This document shows, piece after piece, positions 20,329 to 31,339 of a stretch of DNA of 64,000 nucleotides. This stretch comes from Selaginella moellendorffii (taxonomy: Eukaryota > Streptophyta > Lycopodiopsida > Selaginellales > Selaginellaceae), in assembly GCF_000143415.4 (NCBI RefSeq), contig NW_003314369.1:255988-319987 (forward strand), given 5' to 3'. Under the pieces are notes generated by a model. It ran no database searches. It saw nothing but the letters and a program-made list of their open reading frames with translations, and was not told the origin of the DNA. Position 1 is the first letter of the stretch; every line of letters starts with the position of its first letter. Made by a program: the position numbers and the translations under genes.

Positions 20329-20689
20329 GAGAGAACGAGATCGAGGCTCTTACCTCGAGCGAGCGATAATCCAGAAACCCTGACCGAGAGCTCCGGCGCC
20401 GCCTAAACCCTCACCTCCAGACGATCGATCAGCTTAACGCGCCCATTCTGGGATCTGCGGCTTGAATCAAACAAGCCCCTGCTTGGTCGATCGATGGCCG
20501 CCGGCGCAGACGAGCATCTTCCCGAGGGGCGAGAATTTTCGTCCCCCGAATGAACTAGAACCCTAAATCCCAGACGCGTTTCTTTACACACGTGAGAATC
20601 AGCCGAATATGCTGATTTAGAGGATATGCGAATCCAACGGCTCGAATTTGTTCCAATTTGAGATTTTTGCGTTTCAACCGGCACCAGCC

Positions 20690-20870
20690 GGTGGATCGTA
20701 AAGTTGGAGGGATCTTACGCCTTGTGGTCACTTGGTGGACATTCCGATCCCGCCAAGGCTTGAACTTCCCTTGCCGCTAACAGCTCTTGTTAGCCTAACC
20801 ACACCCAGCAGAGGGAGCGCTCTTACTGGCTTAACTAACCAGACGCCAGTGTGAAACGGCGGTGGGAATA
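20690..20870 (-). mobile_element. Possible tRNA-derived SINE fragment
   Basis: On the minus strand GTGGTTAGGCTAACAAGAGC resembles a box A and GAAGTTCAAGCC resembles a box B, with tRNA-like spacing. No complete cloverleaf forms. It lies between the signal peptidase and phosphatase genes. Confidence 0.28.
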
Positions 20871-21404
20871 TCCGGCGAAGCTTTAGCGCGATGGAATGCC
20901 GGAGAGTTCCAGTGAGAGCAGTGTGGGGGGAGAGCTGGGAGCAGATCCCACTGGCGCTCGCCGGCGCTACGCTGCCGCTCGGGGATTTTCAGCTACAGTG
21001 CGCTTCCATGCTCAAGGTACGTCGATTCCAGCAGGATTCTGGGGTTTCTCTGGTGAATTCGGGGTTTCCTGTAGCTCTTGCGCTCATATCTAGCCGCTGC
21101 CGTGCAATGGCATGGATTCTAGGCTCGATTTCTCGCATTCTCGGCTGTTTTCGTGCTCCCGAGGGTTTAGTGTGCCGGCATTCTGGCTCTCTCTTGCAAG
21201 CAAGCATTTTCTTAGAATTGCATTTCATCTTCTTGTGTGGGCGAGCCATCTAATGGCGAATTTCTTCTTGGAGCAGTGTTAAGGCGACTAGGAGCAACGC
21301 CGACTAGGAGCAGCCTTTGATCCTGGTAAGGCTGGTCTCTCTCCTCGGACTTTAGCAAATTCGTGCTCCATGGAAACGCACAGTCTCTATAGCTCTTCGG
21401 CCCT
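20871..21404 (+). promoter_or_regulatory. Upstream region of the SCP-like phosphatase gene, possible 5' UTR exon
   Basis: An open segment 20891-21016 ends in a good donor (AAG|GTACGT) but does not join the main coding frame with a clear acceptor. It is best read as a non-coding first exon followed by an intron ending shortly before the ATG at 21405. GC-rich near 20890-21000. Confidence 0.35.
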
Positions 21405-23240
21405 ATGAAGTTGAAAGCAAGGAAGGCCGGAGTAACACCTTTGGGGGACACTCGTCCCTGCAAAAGGCGTAGAAAGGAGTCTGGGATGTGTGGCAAGGAC
21501 GGCAAAACCATGTCTGCGGCGTCCATGATCACGTCCTCTTCTCGCAAGCGCAAAATTGGTAAGCATGCCTCGCTTCGATCAAACTTTTTCTTTTCTTTTC
21601 CCTTGAATTCACACAAGTTCTAAAACTTACTACTGCTGCTTCGTGCAGAATGCCCGACTTCTCCAGTCACTAAAGCACGAGTAGTCGTCAGTGAAGAAGT
21701 AAAAGCCGTAGCCAACCTCATCACTTGTGTTTCCGAACAGTGTGATGGATTGTTGCCGCCACAGGTATTCTTATGACACTTGAATTCTTCTTTTGTTCAC
21801 GTCTTACGACTGGTTTGTATAGGGGGAAGATGATAAGAAGGCCACAGGATTTTTCAGAAGTGCACTAGAAAATCCACCATCGAAGTCCTTATTTTCTCCG
21901 ACCTTCAATTCATCCAAGGGAAGCGCTAGCGAAGGATCAACGAGCTGCAACTCTACTGGTATATCTGCGGGAAGCCTTTTTTCTGTTTTTTTTTTCTTTC
22001 CAGTACCATGCCCATTGACATTTACCGAATAACCATTGCAGTGGAGCAAGCGGACTGTCCAGATGAAAGCACGGACTCTTCAGAGATGACGACAGTCCGT
22101 CTCGGCAGCTCTCCCCCTCAGGAAAATGCGGCATTGGTTTCGTGCTCAACACTCGCAGAACAATGTACTTCTACGTGTGAAGCCTTAGCTTGCTCAAGCA
22201 TAATCAGCGTCGGCGAGGATTGCATACGATGGGTGAATATGGAGGACGCCTCACTCGGCGAGCACAACCAAATAGTTTGCCAGCTCCAGGAAGAGGATGT
22301 TGATGTGGACCCTGCGGCCTTGTTCCTGGCTATGCACCAAACTGTGGAGAAGAGAGAAAAAGAAGCAACCGCAGATGAACCCGACGAGCTCGACAATTTC
22401 GATCCTTACCTTTTCATCAAGCACTTGCCAGATCTCTCGGAGGTTGTGGCTCCTTGTCGCCCGATGCTTTTACCCAAGCAAACGAGACGGTGTCCGCCAG
22501 TGACTCTCGTTCTAGATCTCGATGGTAAGCTTCTGGCAGTTCTGATTTTAATCTTTTCACTAACTCTGTACCTCGATCTGGCAGAAACGCTTGTCCATTC
22601 GACGCTGGAGCACTGTGCCGACGCCGACTTCAGCTTCCCGGTGTACTTCAATTATCAAGAACACACCGTCTATGTACGCCGGAGGCCTCACCTTCAAGTG
22701 TTCCTGGAAAAAGTAGCGCAGCTCTTCGAGATCATCATCTTCACGGCGAGCCAGAGCGTGTACGCGGAGCAGCTGCTCAACATCCTTGACCCCAAGCGCA
22801 AGCTCATCCGGCACCGGATCTTCAGAGACTCGTGCGTCTATGTGGACGGCAATTACCTCAAAGACTTGAGCATCCTCGGCCGTGATCTCTCCAAGGTCGC
22901 CATTGTGGACAACTCGCCACAGGTATTGGCTTTTCCTGGTTTTAGCGTAGGCCGCCTTTGTTAATTCCTTTCTCGGTGGCTGCCTCTCATTATTTCCCGT
23001 TTTCCGCAGGCGTTTGGCTTCCAAGTCGACAATGGAATTCCCATCGAGAGCTGGTTCGACGACCGCTCCGACTGTGCCTTGCTCATGCTGCTGCCATTCC
23101 TGGAGACTCTCGCGACTGTGGACGATGTCCGGCCAGTCATCGCCAAGAAGTTTAACTTACGCAAGAAGATCGCTGCTGCAACGGAGCCAGCGTGCTTGGC
23201 CGAAAGGATGTTCGACCATCCTTGCACGGAAGTTTGCTGA
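21405..23240 (+). CDS. SCP1-like small CTD phosphatase (FCP/SCP family, SSP4/CTDSPL2-like)
   Basis: Six coding exons: 21405-21558, 21649-21764, 21823-21958, 22042-22524, 22585-22922, 23010-23240. Phases fit, product 485 residues. The catalytic DxDxT motif is in VLDLDET (Asp294, Asp296, Thr298), followed by HSTLEHC, YVRRRPHLQVFLEKV, FEIIIFTASQSVYAEQLL, FRDSCVYVDGNYLKDLSILGRD, VAIVDNSPQAF and the NGIPIESWFDD motif. The FCP1-homology domain covers about 290-470 and is nearly complete. The N-terminal 280 residues are Ser/Glu-rich with a basic cluster (RPCKRRRKESG, SSSRKRKIG) that looks like a nuclear signal. The expected role is nuclear dephosphorylation of Ser/Thr, for example on the RNA polymerase II CTD (family knowledge). 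Confidence 0.9.
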
Positions 23241-23875
23241 GAATGCTGCGAAGAACAGCGAGAGAAGAACAAGAAAAGAAAGCAAGAACAGGGAAGGGAA
23301 ATGATACCAGTGCTGCTGCCGCCGCTACTCCAGGTGCAAAAGAATGAAGATTTTTTTTCTCAGTTTTGTGCGACGACTTCTAACCGTGGCAAAGCTTTCT
23401 CCCTGCTGCTGCTGCTGCTACTCCGAGAGTTTCCTCCCAGATCCCAGATTTAACTCCTCCTGGTGTGAGTTTCGATCGATCCTCGCGACGGGATGGAATT
23501 TAACTCCAGCGACACAAGTGAGAGGTTCTTGGCATGCTAGAACCTCTCGGGTGTTTCGCTAGACTCCAGTGTACCATAGTGTTGTTCTCATATACGTATG
23601 AGTTATAGTGACAAAGCATCAACGGCCAGGAAACGAGACTCGAAGCATCAACGGCCAGGAACCAGACGAGTTTAAATAAAACTTGGCGCCACTGTTTGAA
23701 TAAGGTTTTAGGGATTTTCTAAGCTAACGATCGCCAGATTCGTGTGTGGGGTGCCCGGCGGCATTTCCGTGCTCCAGGCTGAGAAAATCTCGAGCGCTTG
23801 TGGCTGGATTGACTGGTGACACCGCAGAGGTACCGAAATCTCTCTTTTCTTTGTGAGACTGTGTGCTGGAGATCA
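23241..23875. other. Intergenic; no supported gene
   Basis: 3' flank of the phosphatase gene. Holds a short tandem duplication of AGCATCAACGGCCAGGAA near 23605-23660, the only internal structure seen. Open frames are short and Ser/Cys-rich. Confidence 0.5.
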
Positions 23876-24320
23876 GGCATGCAGGAATCTGGTCCTTGCG
23901 GGAATTGGAATCCTCATTGTGAGGGACGACAGCACGGCCGTGTTTGCCATGATCACAACGCGGAGAACAAGTCCGTAGGTACTTCAGTGGTGGATGTGGA
24001 GAACTACGACGTTGTCATCCTCAACTTCGACGCTGTCAAAGACAAGGTGTGTGTGTGTGTGTTTACTTTTCTGTTTGATTCCTCTCTTTTTGTTCTACTT
24101 TCTTTGATGCTTTACTTTGTGTGTTTCTATTTCTCCCTTCTACACTGTTGGGTTCACGGAGGGAAATCTTTGTCGATTTGCAGACCCATACTTACACTTA
24201 CAAGGTCCACTTTTTTTTTGTCACACAATCCGCTTTGTCTTTTAACTTTTTCTTGGCTTGCAGGCTGCGGCGCCCGAGAGTTGTGAGCTTACAAAGAAGT
24301 TCCCGAGCTTTAAGGTAAAA
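23876..24320 (+). CDS. Hypothetical exons, unrecognised
   Basis: An open stretch ending VENYDVVILNFDAVKDK stops at a (GT)n-type donor near 24046, and a second open stretch after CTTGCAG at about 24264 reads AAAPESCELTKKFPSFK to another donor. They can be joined in frame. I do not recognise the protein, and no start codon is certain. It may be the remains of the gene that continues into the SRPK relic, but this is not shown. Confidence 0.28.
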
Positions 24321-24839
24321 CCTTGTTTCCTAGTTCACAATTGGGATACAATGTAAGCATGTAGGACGTATTAAAACTGCCTTCGAAAGAGGATAAGTAA
24401 GCTCTTCTTTGCAATGCGAGGTAAGGGAAGTTCATGTCGGGCATAACTAGCTCTGTTGGCCAGTCCTAGAAGAATTTGTTCAGGCGACTGGACGCAAGCC
24501 GGCCCCGAAAATCTTCCCCGAACTGCTCGCGTTGCGAACGCAAATGTGCCGCAAGCAGGTGGTGGTGGTTTTCGTGTTTTGCGGAAGCAAAAACTAATCT
24601 CCACGATGGTGGTGCCAGGGTGTGGCCGACTCGTTGATCCCGGAAAGCCTTCTCAGGGGACTGGCTGACGCGGATTCCACCAGTGACTCCCAGGCAAGTC
24701 ACTCCGCTCTTCCTTGTTTGCAAAGCGCTAAAAATCGCTGTGTTTTACAGGAAAGTAGTCAAGGCTTTGCCTTGCAAAGGAGAAAGGAGATTGCATTTTC
24801 TACTTCGACACGAACGACAGTAAAGGAATCATCGAGGAG

Positions 24840-24935
24840 ATAATCAGTTACATAGAGGGAGAGGAAGAAGGAGGAGGAGGCTTGTTGGGTGACAGAAGAA
24901 GCGCTGACGAATACAAGCGTGGAGGCTACCACCCA
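24840..24935 (+). repeat. 96-bp flanking duplication, left copy
   Basis: Identical to 25786-25881. The two copies flank the TRIM insertion directly and consist of SRPK-pseudogene coding sequence. This is far longer than the 4-6 bp target duplication expected of an LTR element. Confidence 0.9.
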
Positions 24936-25785
24936 CGACTGCTGGCAACGACTGCTCATATTGTATATATGAAGCTATATATACACGGGCTGTGGCAACT
25001 GCCTAATGCCACATCATCCTAACTGCCTAGCTAAGCATCTACCTGAGCATCTACTCTCAACACTCCCACTCAGGCGTGTCTACAAACTGAGACAAAGCCT
25101 GAACATAAGATGCTCAGCATGCATACAACTGACACTGACTCCCACTCAAAGCAACTACATCTTGTTGCTCTAGGGCTTGCTGCCTCTGCCACTCTTGGCT
25201 GCTTTGCCATCGCTCCTTTGGCTGTTGCTGCTCCTCTCTTGGAGCTCTTTTGCCATCGCTCCTTTGGCTCCTCTCTTGGAGCTCTTTTGCCACTGCTGGG
25301 CTTCTCAGCCAACTCTGCCGCTGCTATCTGCTGCCGCTCACTTGGCTGCTGCTGCTCGTCTCTTCAAGCATCTTGGCCGTTCTGCTTCTCGGCCTGCTGA
25401 GTCACTGCTCTGCTGCTCCTGGGCTTCTTGGCTGCTCTGCTGCTCCTCTCTTGGAGCATATCAGCATCTTCTGCCGCTCCATGGCTTCTGAGTCGGTACT
25501 ATCTGCCGCTGGTACGGCTCTGCCGTTGCTTTGTTGCTGCGCTCTAGGCTACTCTGCTTCTGCCGCTGTTGGCATCTGGAAGCTTCTTCTTCTTCTTCAT
25601 CCTTCACAGGTCCTCAAGATCTGTGCTCTGATACCATGATACAAAAGGCAGTGACTAGTGACTGCTGGCAACGACTGCTCATATTGTATATATGGAGCTA
25701 TATATACACGGGCTGTGGCAACTGCCTAATGCCACATCATCCTAACTGCCTAGCTAAGCATCTACCTGAGCATCTACTCTCAACA
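24936..25785 (-). mobile_element. Non-autonomous Copia-type TRIM/LTR element (minus strand)
   Basis: On the minus strand the 5' LTR is 25785-25636 (150 bp, TGTTGAG...TGTATCA) and is followed directly by TGGTATCAGAGC (25635-25624), the initiator-tRNA-Met primer-binding site. The 3' LTR is 25062-24936 and lacks its last 23 bp or so. A polypurine tract GAGTGGGAG sits just before it (25071-25063). The internal part, about 560 bp, is a degenerate CTTGGCTGCT-rich repeat without gag or pol. LTRs share TATATATACA promoter-like DNA. Element size and lack of coding define it as a TRIM. It needs proteins from an autonomous relative. Confidence 0.85.
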
Positions 25786-25881
25786 ATAATCAGTTACATA
25801 GAGGGAGAGGAAGAAGGAGGAGGAGGCTTGTTGGGTGACAGAAGAAGCGCTGACGAATACAAGCGTGGAGGCTACCACCCA
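25786..25881 (+). repeat. 96-bp flanking duplication, right copy
   Basis: Exact second copy of 24840-24935, starting immediately after the LTR end CAACA. The SRPK-like frame continues from it into HPFCIGDSL. Confidence 0.9.
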
Positions 25882-25960
25882 TTCTGCATTGGCGATAGCT
25901 TGTCGGGTGCGCGATACATCTAGGTGACGGCGTGGCTCCCCTGGGACACCCAGCAAAAGG

Positions 25961-26490
25961 TTTGTCTTTCCTTGCGACAGTTTGAGTTGCCACGCCCACT
26001 CTGTGGCGCTCCACGTCCACTCTGTGGCGCTCCACGTCACGCCCAGTCAACTAAAGGTTTAAATTGTTAATGGGTATATTAATGAGTGCTATAATTTATA
26101 AGCCTTGTTTTAGGTTTTTCCTCTGGTTACTTCTTATATTTTAATTATATTTTGTTTCTTGTTTTATTTGGTTACTTCTTATATTTTCTTAATTTTATTT
26201 GTTTCATATGCTGTCCAGTTAGCAACATACTGTTTTTTGAGTGTTATAATTTTATTATATTAAAAACTAAAATTGGAATAGTATAAAAATATATTGTATT
26301 CCACTTTAAAAGAAGAATTTAGGGAAATTATGCCCAGAAAATGTTAGGTGAATACAAAATTCAATTCTTGTAAACTTGATAATATAAATATTTAGAACAA
26401 AAATTATATTTTTAGGCATAAGTAAGAATAAATATTCATTAATAATAATATTAGATACAAATTATATGAGGTTGTGATGTCGAGTTATTT
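25961..26490. other. AT-rich intergenic DNA
   Basis: Contains a 20-bp tandem duplication CTCTGTGGCGCTCCACGTC (about 25999-26038), then strongly AT-rich DNA without coding signal up to the stop of the RING-HC gene. Confidence 0.6.
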
Positions 26491-27420
26491 TCAACAAATG
26501 TGTTGTTGGCAGATTGGACATTCATCCTTTGATCCTTTGATAACTTGGAGAAAATGAAGAGAACGATGACCAAAGTTTAAAGTCAAGAGAGAAAAGAGAG
26601 ATTTTTACCTTCAGGATACACTGCACGCAAAAGGTATGGCTGCAGTCCAGTTTGGATGGCTCTACGCAGTGCTCTGGACGAAGAACAGGAAGAAACGAAG
26701 TAAGCTTGGATTGTTACAATAATTTGCAAGAGTGGGACTTACTGAGACAAATGCAGCAAATGATGTCGTTGTGCAGCGGTGTGAGGTTGAAAACTTCATT
26801 GAGATCCAGCCCCATCATCTTATCTTCAATTGACAGAGATGGAGGTTGATCGTGGTGTTCTTCCGGTATGTGCGAGTTGGAAGAGTTCTCGCTGTGATGC
26901 GGGCTGGCGAATGGACTCTCGGGAAGGTTGTGTCCATTCCCATCGGCGCCGCTAGAAGTTTCCAAAGTGAGTAATCAAGTTCTATTATATGACTGTGACT
27001 TATGTCACAAGATCTTCGTCGTATTTGTGCGTAGCATCATCGTCAGGAAGTGGATGAAGAGCTTCACTCTCATTGTTCTCTGGAACTGCTGCATATCTGC
27101 TTGATCATTTCGAAAACTTAGCACCAGAGAAGATCCAAACAAAAAAAATCCAACCTTCCAGTGTTAGCACGGCTTCGTTCATCCCATTCCCATGGCTGCT
27201 GCTACTGCTACTGCCACTGTTGTTATGCTCCATGATTCGTGGAGTTCCAGGAACCTTGGGGGAGTCCAAGCTAACGTGAACTCCATTGAGGTTGGTCATG
27301 GAAGCAGTGCTGTTTAGCTTCCTGTCTTGCTCGTCGAGCAGTAGTAACTTTGTGGTTGTCACAGCCTCTGCAGCCCTTACCTCGGCAGCACAGGCTCGAA
27401 GCGAATCTTGTAGATGTGAT
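26491..27420 (-). CDS. RING-HC finger protein (3' exons clear, 5' end uncertain)
   Basis: Clear 3' exons: 26526-26491, 26673-26609, and one from about 26957 to 26743. Phases agree. Together they build a RING: CCICLK, CVEPSKLDCSHTFCVQC, then DECPIC, that is C-x2-C-x11-C-x-H-x2-C-x2-C-x5-C-x2-C. The last loop is unusually short. Upstream, an exon near 27075-26980 joins in phase, and a further open stretch (27400-27165) reads KLLLLDEQDRKL and VSLDSPKVPGTPR with a Ser-rich run. The protein is acidic and His/Asn-rich before the RING (SPHHSENSSNSHIPEEHH). RING-HC proteins are generally ubiquitin E3 ligases. No other domain is visible and the true start is not determined. Confidence 0.5.
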
Positions 27421-27640
27421 TGCAGATGTAGATGTTGTCAGGCTTCATGTCCAGGTGAGCGAGGCTGTGCCGAGTGTATGTGCTTCAAAGCGTTTAAGAG
27501 CTGCTGTGCATTACAAACTAAGAAAATAACACAATTGAGCTGCTTACTTGAAACATCGCCTCAGTCAGCTTCTTCTCCGCGAATGTCCATGCAAGGCTCG
27601 TCCTGAAATCACCTTGTCCCATTTTCTGACAGTGGAGTAA
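27390..27640 (-). pseudogene. WEE1-like protein kinase relic
   Basis: Minus-strand pieces in different frames read KKLTEAMFQ, QLLNALKHIHS and LAHLDMKPDNIYICNHIYK. The last is the kinase catalytic loop HLDxKPDNIYI typical of plant WEE1. A one-base shift separates HIHS from LAHLD, and the following DFG region is lost (KIRFEP instead of K-GDFG). It lies immediately upstream of, and partly overlaps, the RING-HC exons on the same strand. Confidence 0.6.
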
Positions 27641-29366
27641 GAATGAAGATCATATAAATTCTACACATCACAAATACCTTGATTTGATGGAACTCCTCAC
27701 ATTAACGCGATGAAGAGCCAAAAGCAGAGACATATCTTGTATGAGAATACCAAAGTTATGAAAGAAGAATGAAAAATAACAACATACCATACCTAGCTCT
27801 CTTGGGTAAGAAGAACAGAACAAACAAAAGCTGAATGAGTGTTTAAGATTGTCAAATCAAAGCTAGACATACCACTTCTTGGTCTTTTGATCCGTAGAGG
27901 CATCAAACCCACAGGGAATAGCTTTGAGATTTGAGCATCATGGTCTCGTTGCCAATATTTCTCCTGCAGAAAGAAAACCAAAAAAGAAAAGAAAAATGTT
28001 AAGTTGAGAGCATAAGAAAGTGAAAACTTGCAATGGGGTTCTCAGGAGCAAAGACACCAGTGTTGACACAGCATCTCCAATTTGGATCGCAAATCGGCAG
28101 CAGCAGCAGGGGCTCTCTTGCCATCTCATAAACCCTAGAAAAACATAACAAAACCAATTAGTTCGACAGACCACGACGGTTAACACATTGAATGTGACAC
28201 GCATCGCTGCGCCTTCCTCTCCTGCCCCATGTGGCTTGGCTGCCTCCCATTGGCCAGGAGCAAACATCAATGCAATTATTCTCAAACACGTGGTTAAAGA
28301 AATAACCCCTTTACAATTACCCCCCATCGGACGGCTGCGATTAGCTGGATCCAGCAGCCCAGAAAATTTGGCAACTCCTCTTTATTGTGATAGATGAGCA
28401 CCACAAGCACCATAAGCATCATAAATATCATAGAGATGATTGAGTAAATCATTACAGCATATATACTCTTTGCCTGAGCGATGGGAATCTTCTTGTCCAA
28501 AATGCTCTCTTTGCAGCATAGACCATGATTTGTGTTAAATTCAAGGATGTTTCAAAGATGGCATTCCAAACAAAAACAAGTGATTATGAGTTTTTTGTGA
28601 TGTAGTTTAGTTTGACAAATGCCCCTATAACTTTTCAAATCAAGTTATATAATTTTTGCTTAGGGAAGTTTGTAATTAATTATTTTAATAATATCCTAGT
28701 ATTCAACCCTACCATGGAGGAATATAACATGCACATGCAAAGCATTTTGCAACTCTTTAGGCACAACAAACTCAACTTGAAATGATCTAAGTGTGAGTTT
28801 TCTTAGAGGAAATTAGATATTTCAAACATTTAATTTTAGTGCATAGTGTGAGAGATTGTCATTGACTAGCCTATACCTTTGACAATGGATGATCTTTGTA
28901 ATTTCCTTTGTATGGTTAGTTACACCCTTGATTGATCTTCTCTAGAATATATCGATACATGCTATTATTCATGGTTGAAATATAAATGATGTTTCAATGA
29001 TTGAAGCAATATTGTGATTTGCTCCCGTAAATGTTAAATGATGTTTCAATAATTGAAGCAAGATTTAGATTTGCTCTCATGTTGAAGGTTTTGGATCTAA
29101 GAAGCCTTTTGTGAGTGACATTGCTATTAATCTAAGAAGCTTTTTGTGAGTGATGTTCTTATTAAGGCCAAGTAGGGAAAGAATGAAGCTTAGTTCCACT
29201 TGGTAAAGTGTAACTTAATAAGTTTAGACTTCCAAAGGGATCAAACTAGCCTAGCAAAGAAAGAGTGAAGCTTGACTCCAATTGATATAATATAACCTCA
29301 TGAGTTTAGACTTCCAAAGAGATCATCTACCCAATATTATTTGGACTTCCTAGACATTAACCCAAT
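27641..29366. other. Intergenic, increasingly AT-rich; short tandem duplications
   Basis: Minus-strand open bits at 27793-28330 (for example AREPLLLLPICDPNWRCC) look protein-like but cannot be assembled or named. From about 28500 the DNA becomes AT-rich. Near 28980-29310 two pairs of local duplications (ATGATGTTTCAAT...GAAGCAA, and AGTTTAGACTTCCAAAG) occur. They probably belong to the transposon border that follows. Confidence 0.4.
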
Positions 29367-29845
29367 TGTAAGGATCTAACTCTCTAAGGTGTTGTAAGTT
29401 AAAGGATCCTTAAAACCACAATCAGAATGATAAAGTATTAATTGAATGAGATCAACTCCGAGACCAAATTCAAAGCTGAGTCCAAGATCAAGTTCGAGAC
29501 CAAGTCCAAGATATAAGATTAGATCCGAGACCAAAACTGAGATCGAGTCCGAGAACGAGTCTGAGGTCGGGTTCGAGACTGAGTATGAGGTTGGGTTTGA
29601 GACTGAGTTTGAGGTCGGGTTCAAGACCGAGTCTGAGGTTGGCTTCAAAACCGAGTTTGAGGTCAGGTCCAAAATCAAGTATCAAGTTCGAGATCGAGTC
29701 CATGGTCAGGTTCGAGATTGAGTTTGAGGCTGAGTCTAAGATCGAGTCTGAGGCCGAGTTTGAGATTGAGTTTAAAATCAAGTCTAAGACTAAGTATGAA
29801 TACTAATATAGGTTGTGGGGTGAAAGCCTAAAGCATATGTTTCTC

Positions 29846-29869
29846 GGGGGGGGGGGGGGGGGGGGGGGC
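29846..29869. repeat. 24-bp poly-G run
   Basis: A pure run of 24 G. The same position in related LTR copies is a C-run of variable length on the opposite strand (about 42466-42472 and 48870-48880), so it is an expanded homopolymer of the LTR. Its exact length may be a sequencing estimate. Confidence 0.9.
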
Positions 29870-30317
29870 GCCTATAGGGGGTTCCAAAAGTATAGTAGGG
29901 ATAGTGAGGTTCAAGAACTAGTCTTGAAAGAACTCTTTAGTGGTACTTCTAAATTGACTTGAGGTTGAGATTGGGGGTTAAGGGCCTCAGGTGGGAGTGA
30001 GCATGGAGTTGGGTGGTGTTAAAGAGGCCACCCAAAGAAGTGTTTAAAAGCAACTCCCACTCCCGAAAGAGAAATTGATTGTAGGGCTTTTGGCTCATAT
30101 GGAATGGTGCCTCACTTAAGTATCTTATGACTCATTAGTCCTCACTCCTTCCTAGGGGCTTAGGCCTTCCCTTTTGGATGGAAGTGGGGGAGTAAGGGTA
30201 CCTATACCAGGTCATTATGCCATGGTGTTTCCCTCTAAGGTCTTGAAGCAAGTGATGCACCAAAGGCTTGGGATTTAAAGGGTTTAATGATTAAGTTTTA
30301 TTATACCAAAAGATGTT

Positions 30318-30989
30318 TGTAGCGCACTCTATTTCTCTCCCCTTAAGCCAATTGGAAAAGGGACAATTGCTTGATGAAAGAGCTCTTAGTAACTATTTTA
30401 TCCCCATTTATCCCCCAAGATTCTAAGGATCCACAGTGGTAGTATATCCAAATCTCATCTCATGATCACATGGGCTACACTCACCCCCCTTCAGAGATGT
30501 CAATGTCCTCATTGATTATTGACTAACAACCCCTACTGAGCCTAGAGGAACCAACACCTTCATTTCCACACTAAATTTACCAATCCTTCCATTGTGTAGA
30601 TTAATTATTTCATGTGAAGCAATTAGTCATTCATTCGTACTGTAGTTTCATAGTGGATACCTTCGTCCGTGGATGCTCCACCAAGAGGAAGGATGTACAC
30701 ATGGATGCCCAATACATACGATTTTAAATTTAGGGGTAGGAATATACCTTGTTCAAAGGTATATTATATTTTTAAGTAGCCACTAATTAATGGGAATTGA
30801 ACACATGTCATTTGCTTCGATACCACATGTAGTGCACCCTATCTTTCTCCTCTTAAGCCAATTAGAAAAGGGACAATTGTTTGATGAGAGAGCTCTTAGT
30901 GGTTATTTTATTCCCATTTATCCCCCAAAGTTCCAATGATCCACAGTGATAATATATCCAAATCTTATCCCATGATTACATACGTTACA
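30318..30989 (-). mobile_element. TRIM element with 162-bp LTRs
   Basis: Two direct repeats of exactly 162 bp, 30318-30479 and 30828-30989, both TGTAG...TACA. Next to the right LTR lies GCTTCGATACCA, the reverse of a tRNA-Met-type primer-binding site, so the element runs on the minus strand. The internal part is 348 bp without coding. Flanks ATGTT / ATATT form a 5-bp target duplication with one transition. Confidence 0.8.
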
Positions 30990-31339
30990 ATATTAAAAAC
31001 GTAGAGGCTTGGTGTGCTTGGCTGCTTGTGATTGCGGGGAGCGTAACTAAACCTTAAATCCAATTTAACTTGGTGAGGGAGATTGGGAGAGAATTTGGGA
31101 ATCCGTGGATGGATGGTTAATGCTCTGTTATTCGTGTAGTGAGTAGTTAAAACCAAGTAGGACCAAGTAAGAGTTGGTACAATAAGCAAGAACCTTGACA
31201 AAAGAACTTAACTAAGGCCAAAGTAGTGGTGGTTAGATAGACAAGGTAAGATAGTAAATTGGAAAAGAAAAATTTGTGGTTTATAATTTAGTATTGGAGC
31301 TTGTTCCTTAGTTTTAGCGAAGGATAGAGGCGGATTTTT

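Larger units (their letters stand above)
24735..25960 (+). pseudogene. SR-protein kinase (SRPK) N-terminal pseudogene, split by a TRIM element
   Basis: The reading frame SADEYKRGGYHPFCIGDSL resembles the start of plant SRPK kinases (EDYRRGGYHxVxIGDxF family pattern). After SGARYI an in-frame TAG follows at once, and then TAWLPWDTQQK, which matches the kinase N-lobe after the Gly-rich loop. The roughly 11 residues between (Gly-rich loop) are missing. No further kinase motifs are found to the right. The frame is also interrupted by an 850-bp insertion at 24936-25785 flanked by a 96-bp duplication of the gene itself. Confidence 0.6.
29367..31284 (+). repeat. 5' LTR of the large Gypsy element (contains minisatellite and a TRIM)
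   Basis: Begins TGTAAGGATCTAACTCTC, similar to the 3' LTR start at 50640, and ends TTTATA just before the PBS. Includes a minisatellite (29455-29800) coding-like in GAGACCGAGTTC units, related to the array at 42530-43055 on the other strand. GGTTCCAAAAGTATAGTAGGGA shows relation to the LTR at 41514-43221. Confidence 0.65.

Noticed and set aside
20403-20684. 93-codon minus-strand frame upstream of the signal peptidase gene as a separate gene or transit-peptide exon
   Set aside because: No splice site links it in phase to the signal peptidase, and its composition is not protein-like.
25110-25639. Leu/Cys/Ala-rich frames of 96-130 codons
   Set aside because: They lie in the low-complexity interior of a TRIM element, overlap in three frames and have no conserved motif.
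29446-29806. Glu/Ser/Lys-rich frames that look like a charged coiled-coil protein
   Set aside because: Repeat translation of the LTR minisatellite on its other strand, present in three frames.
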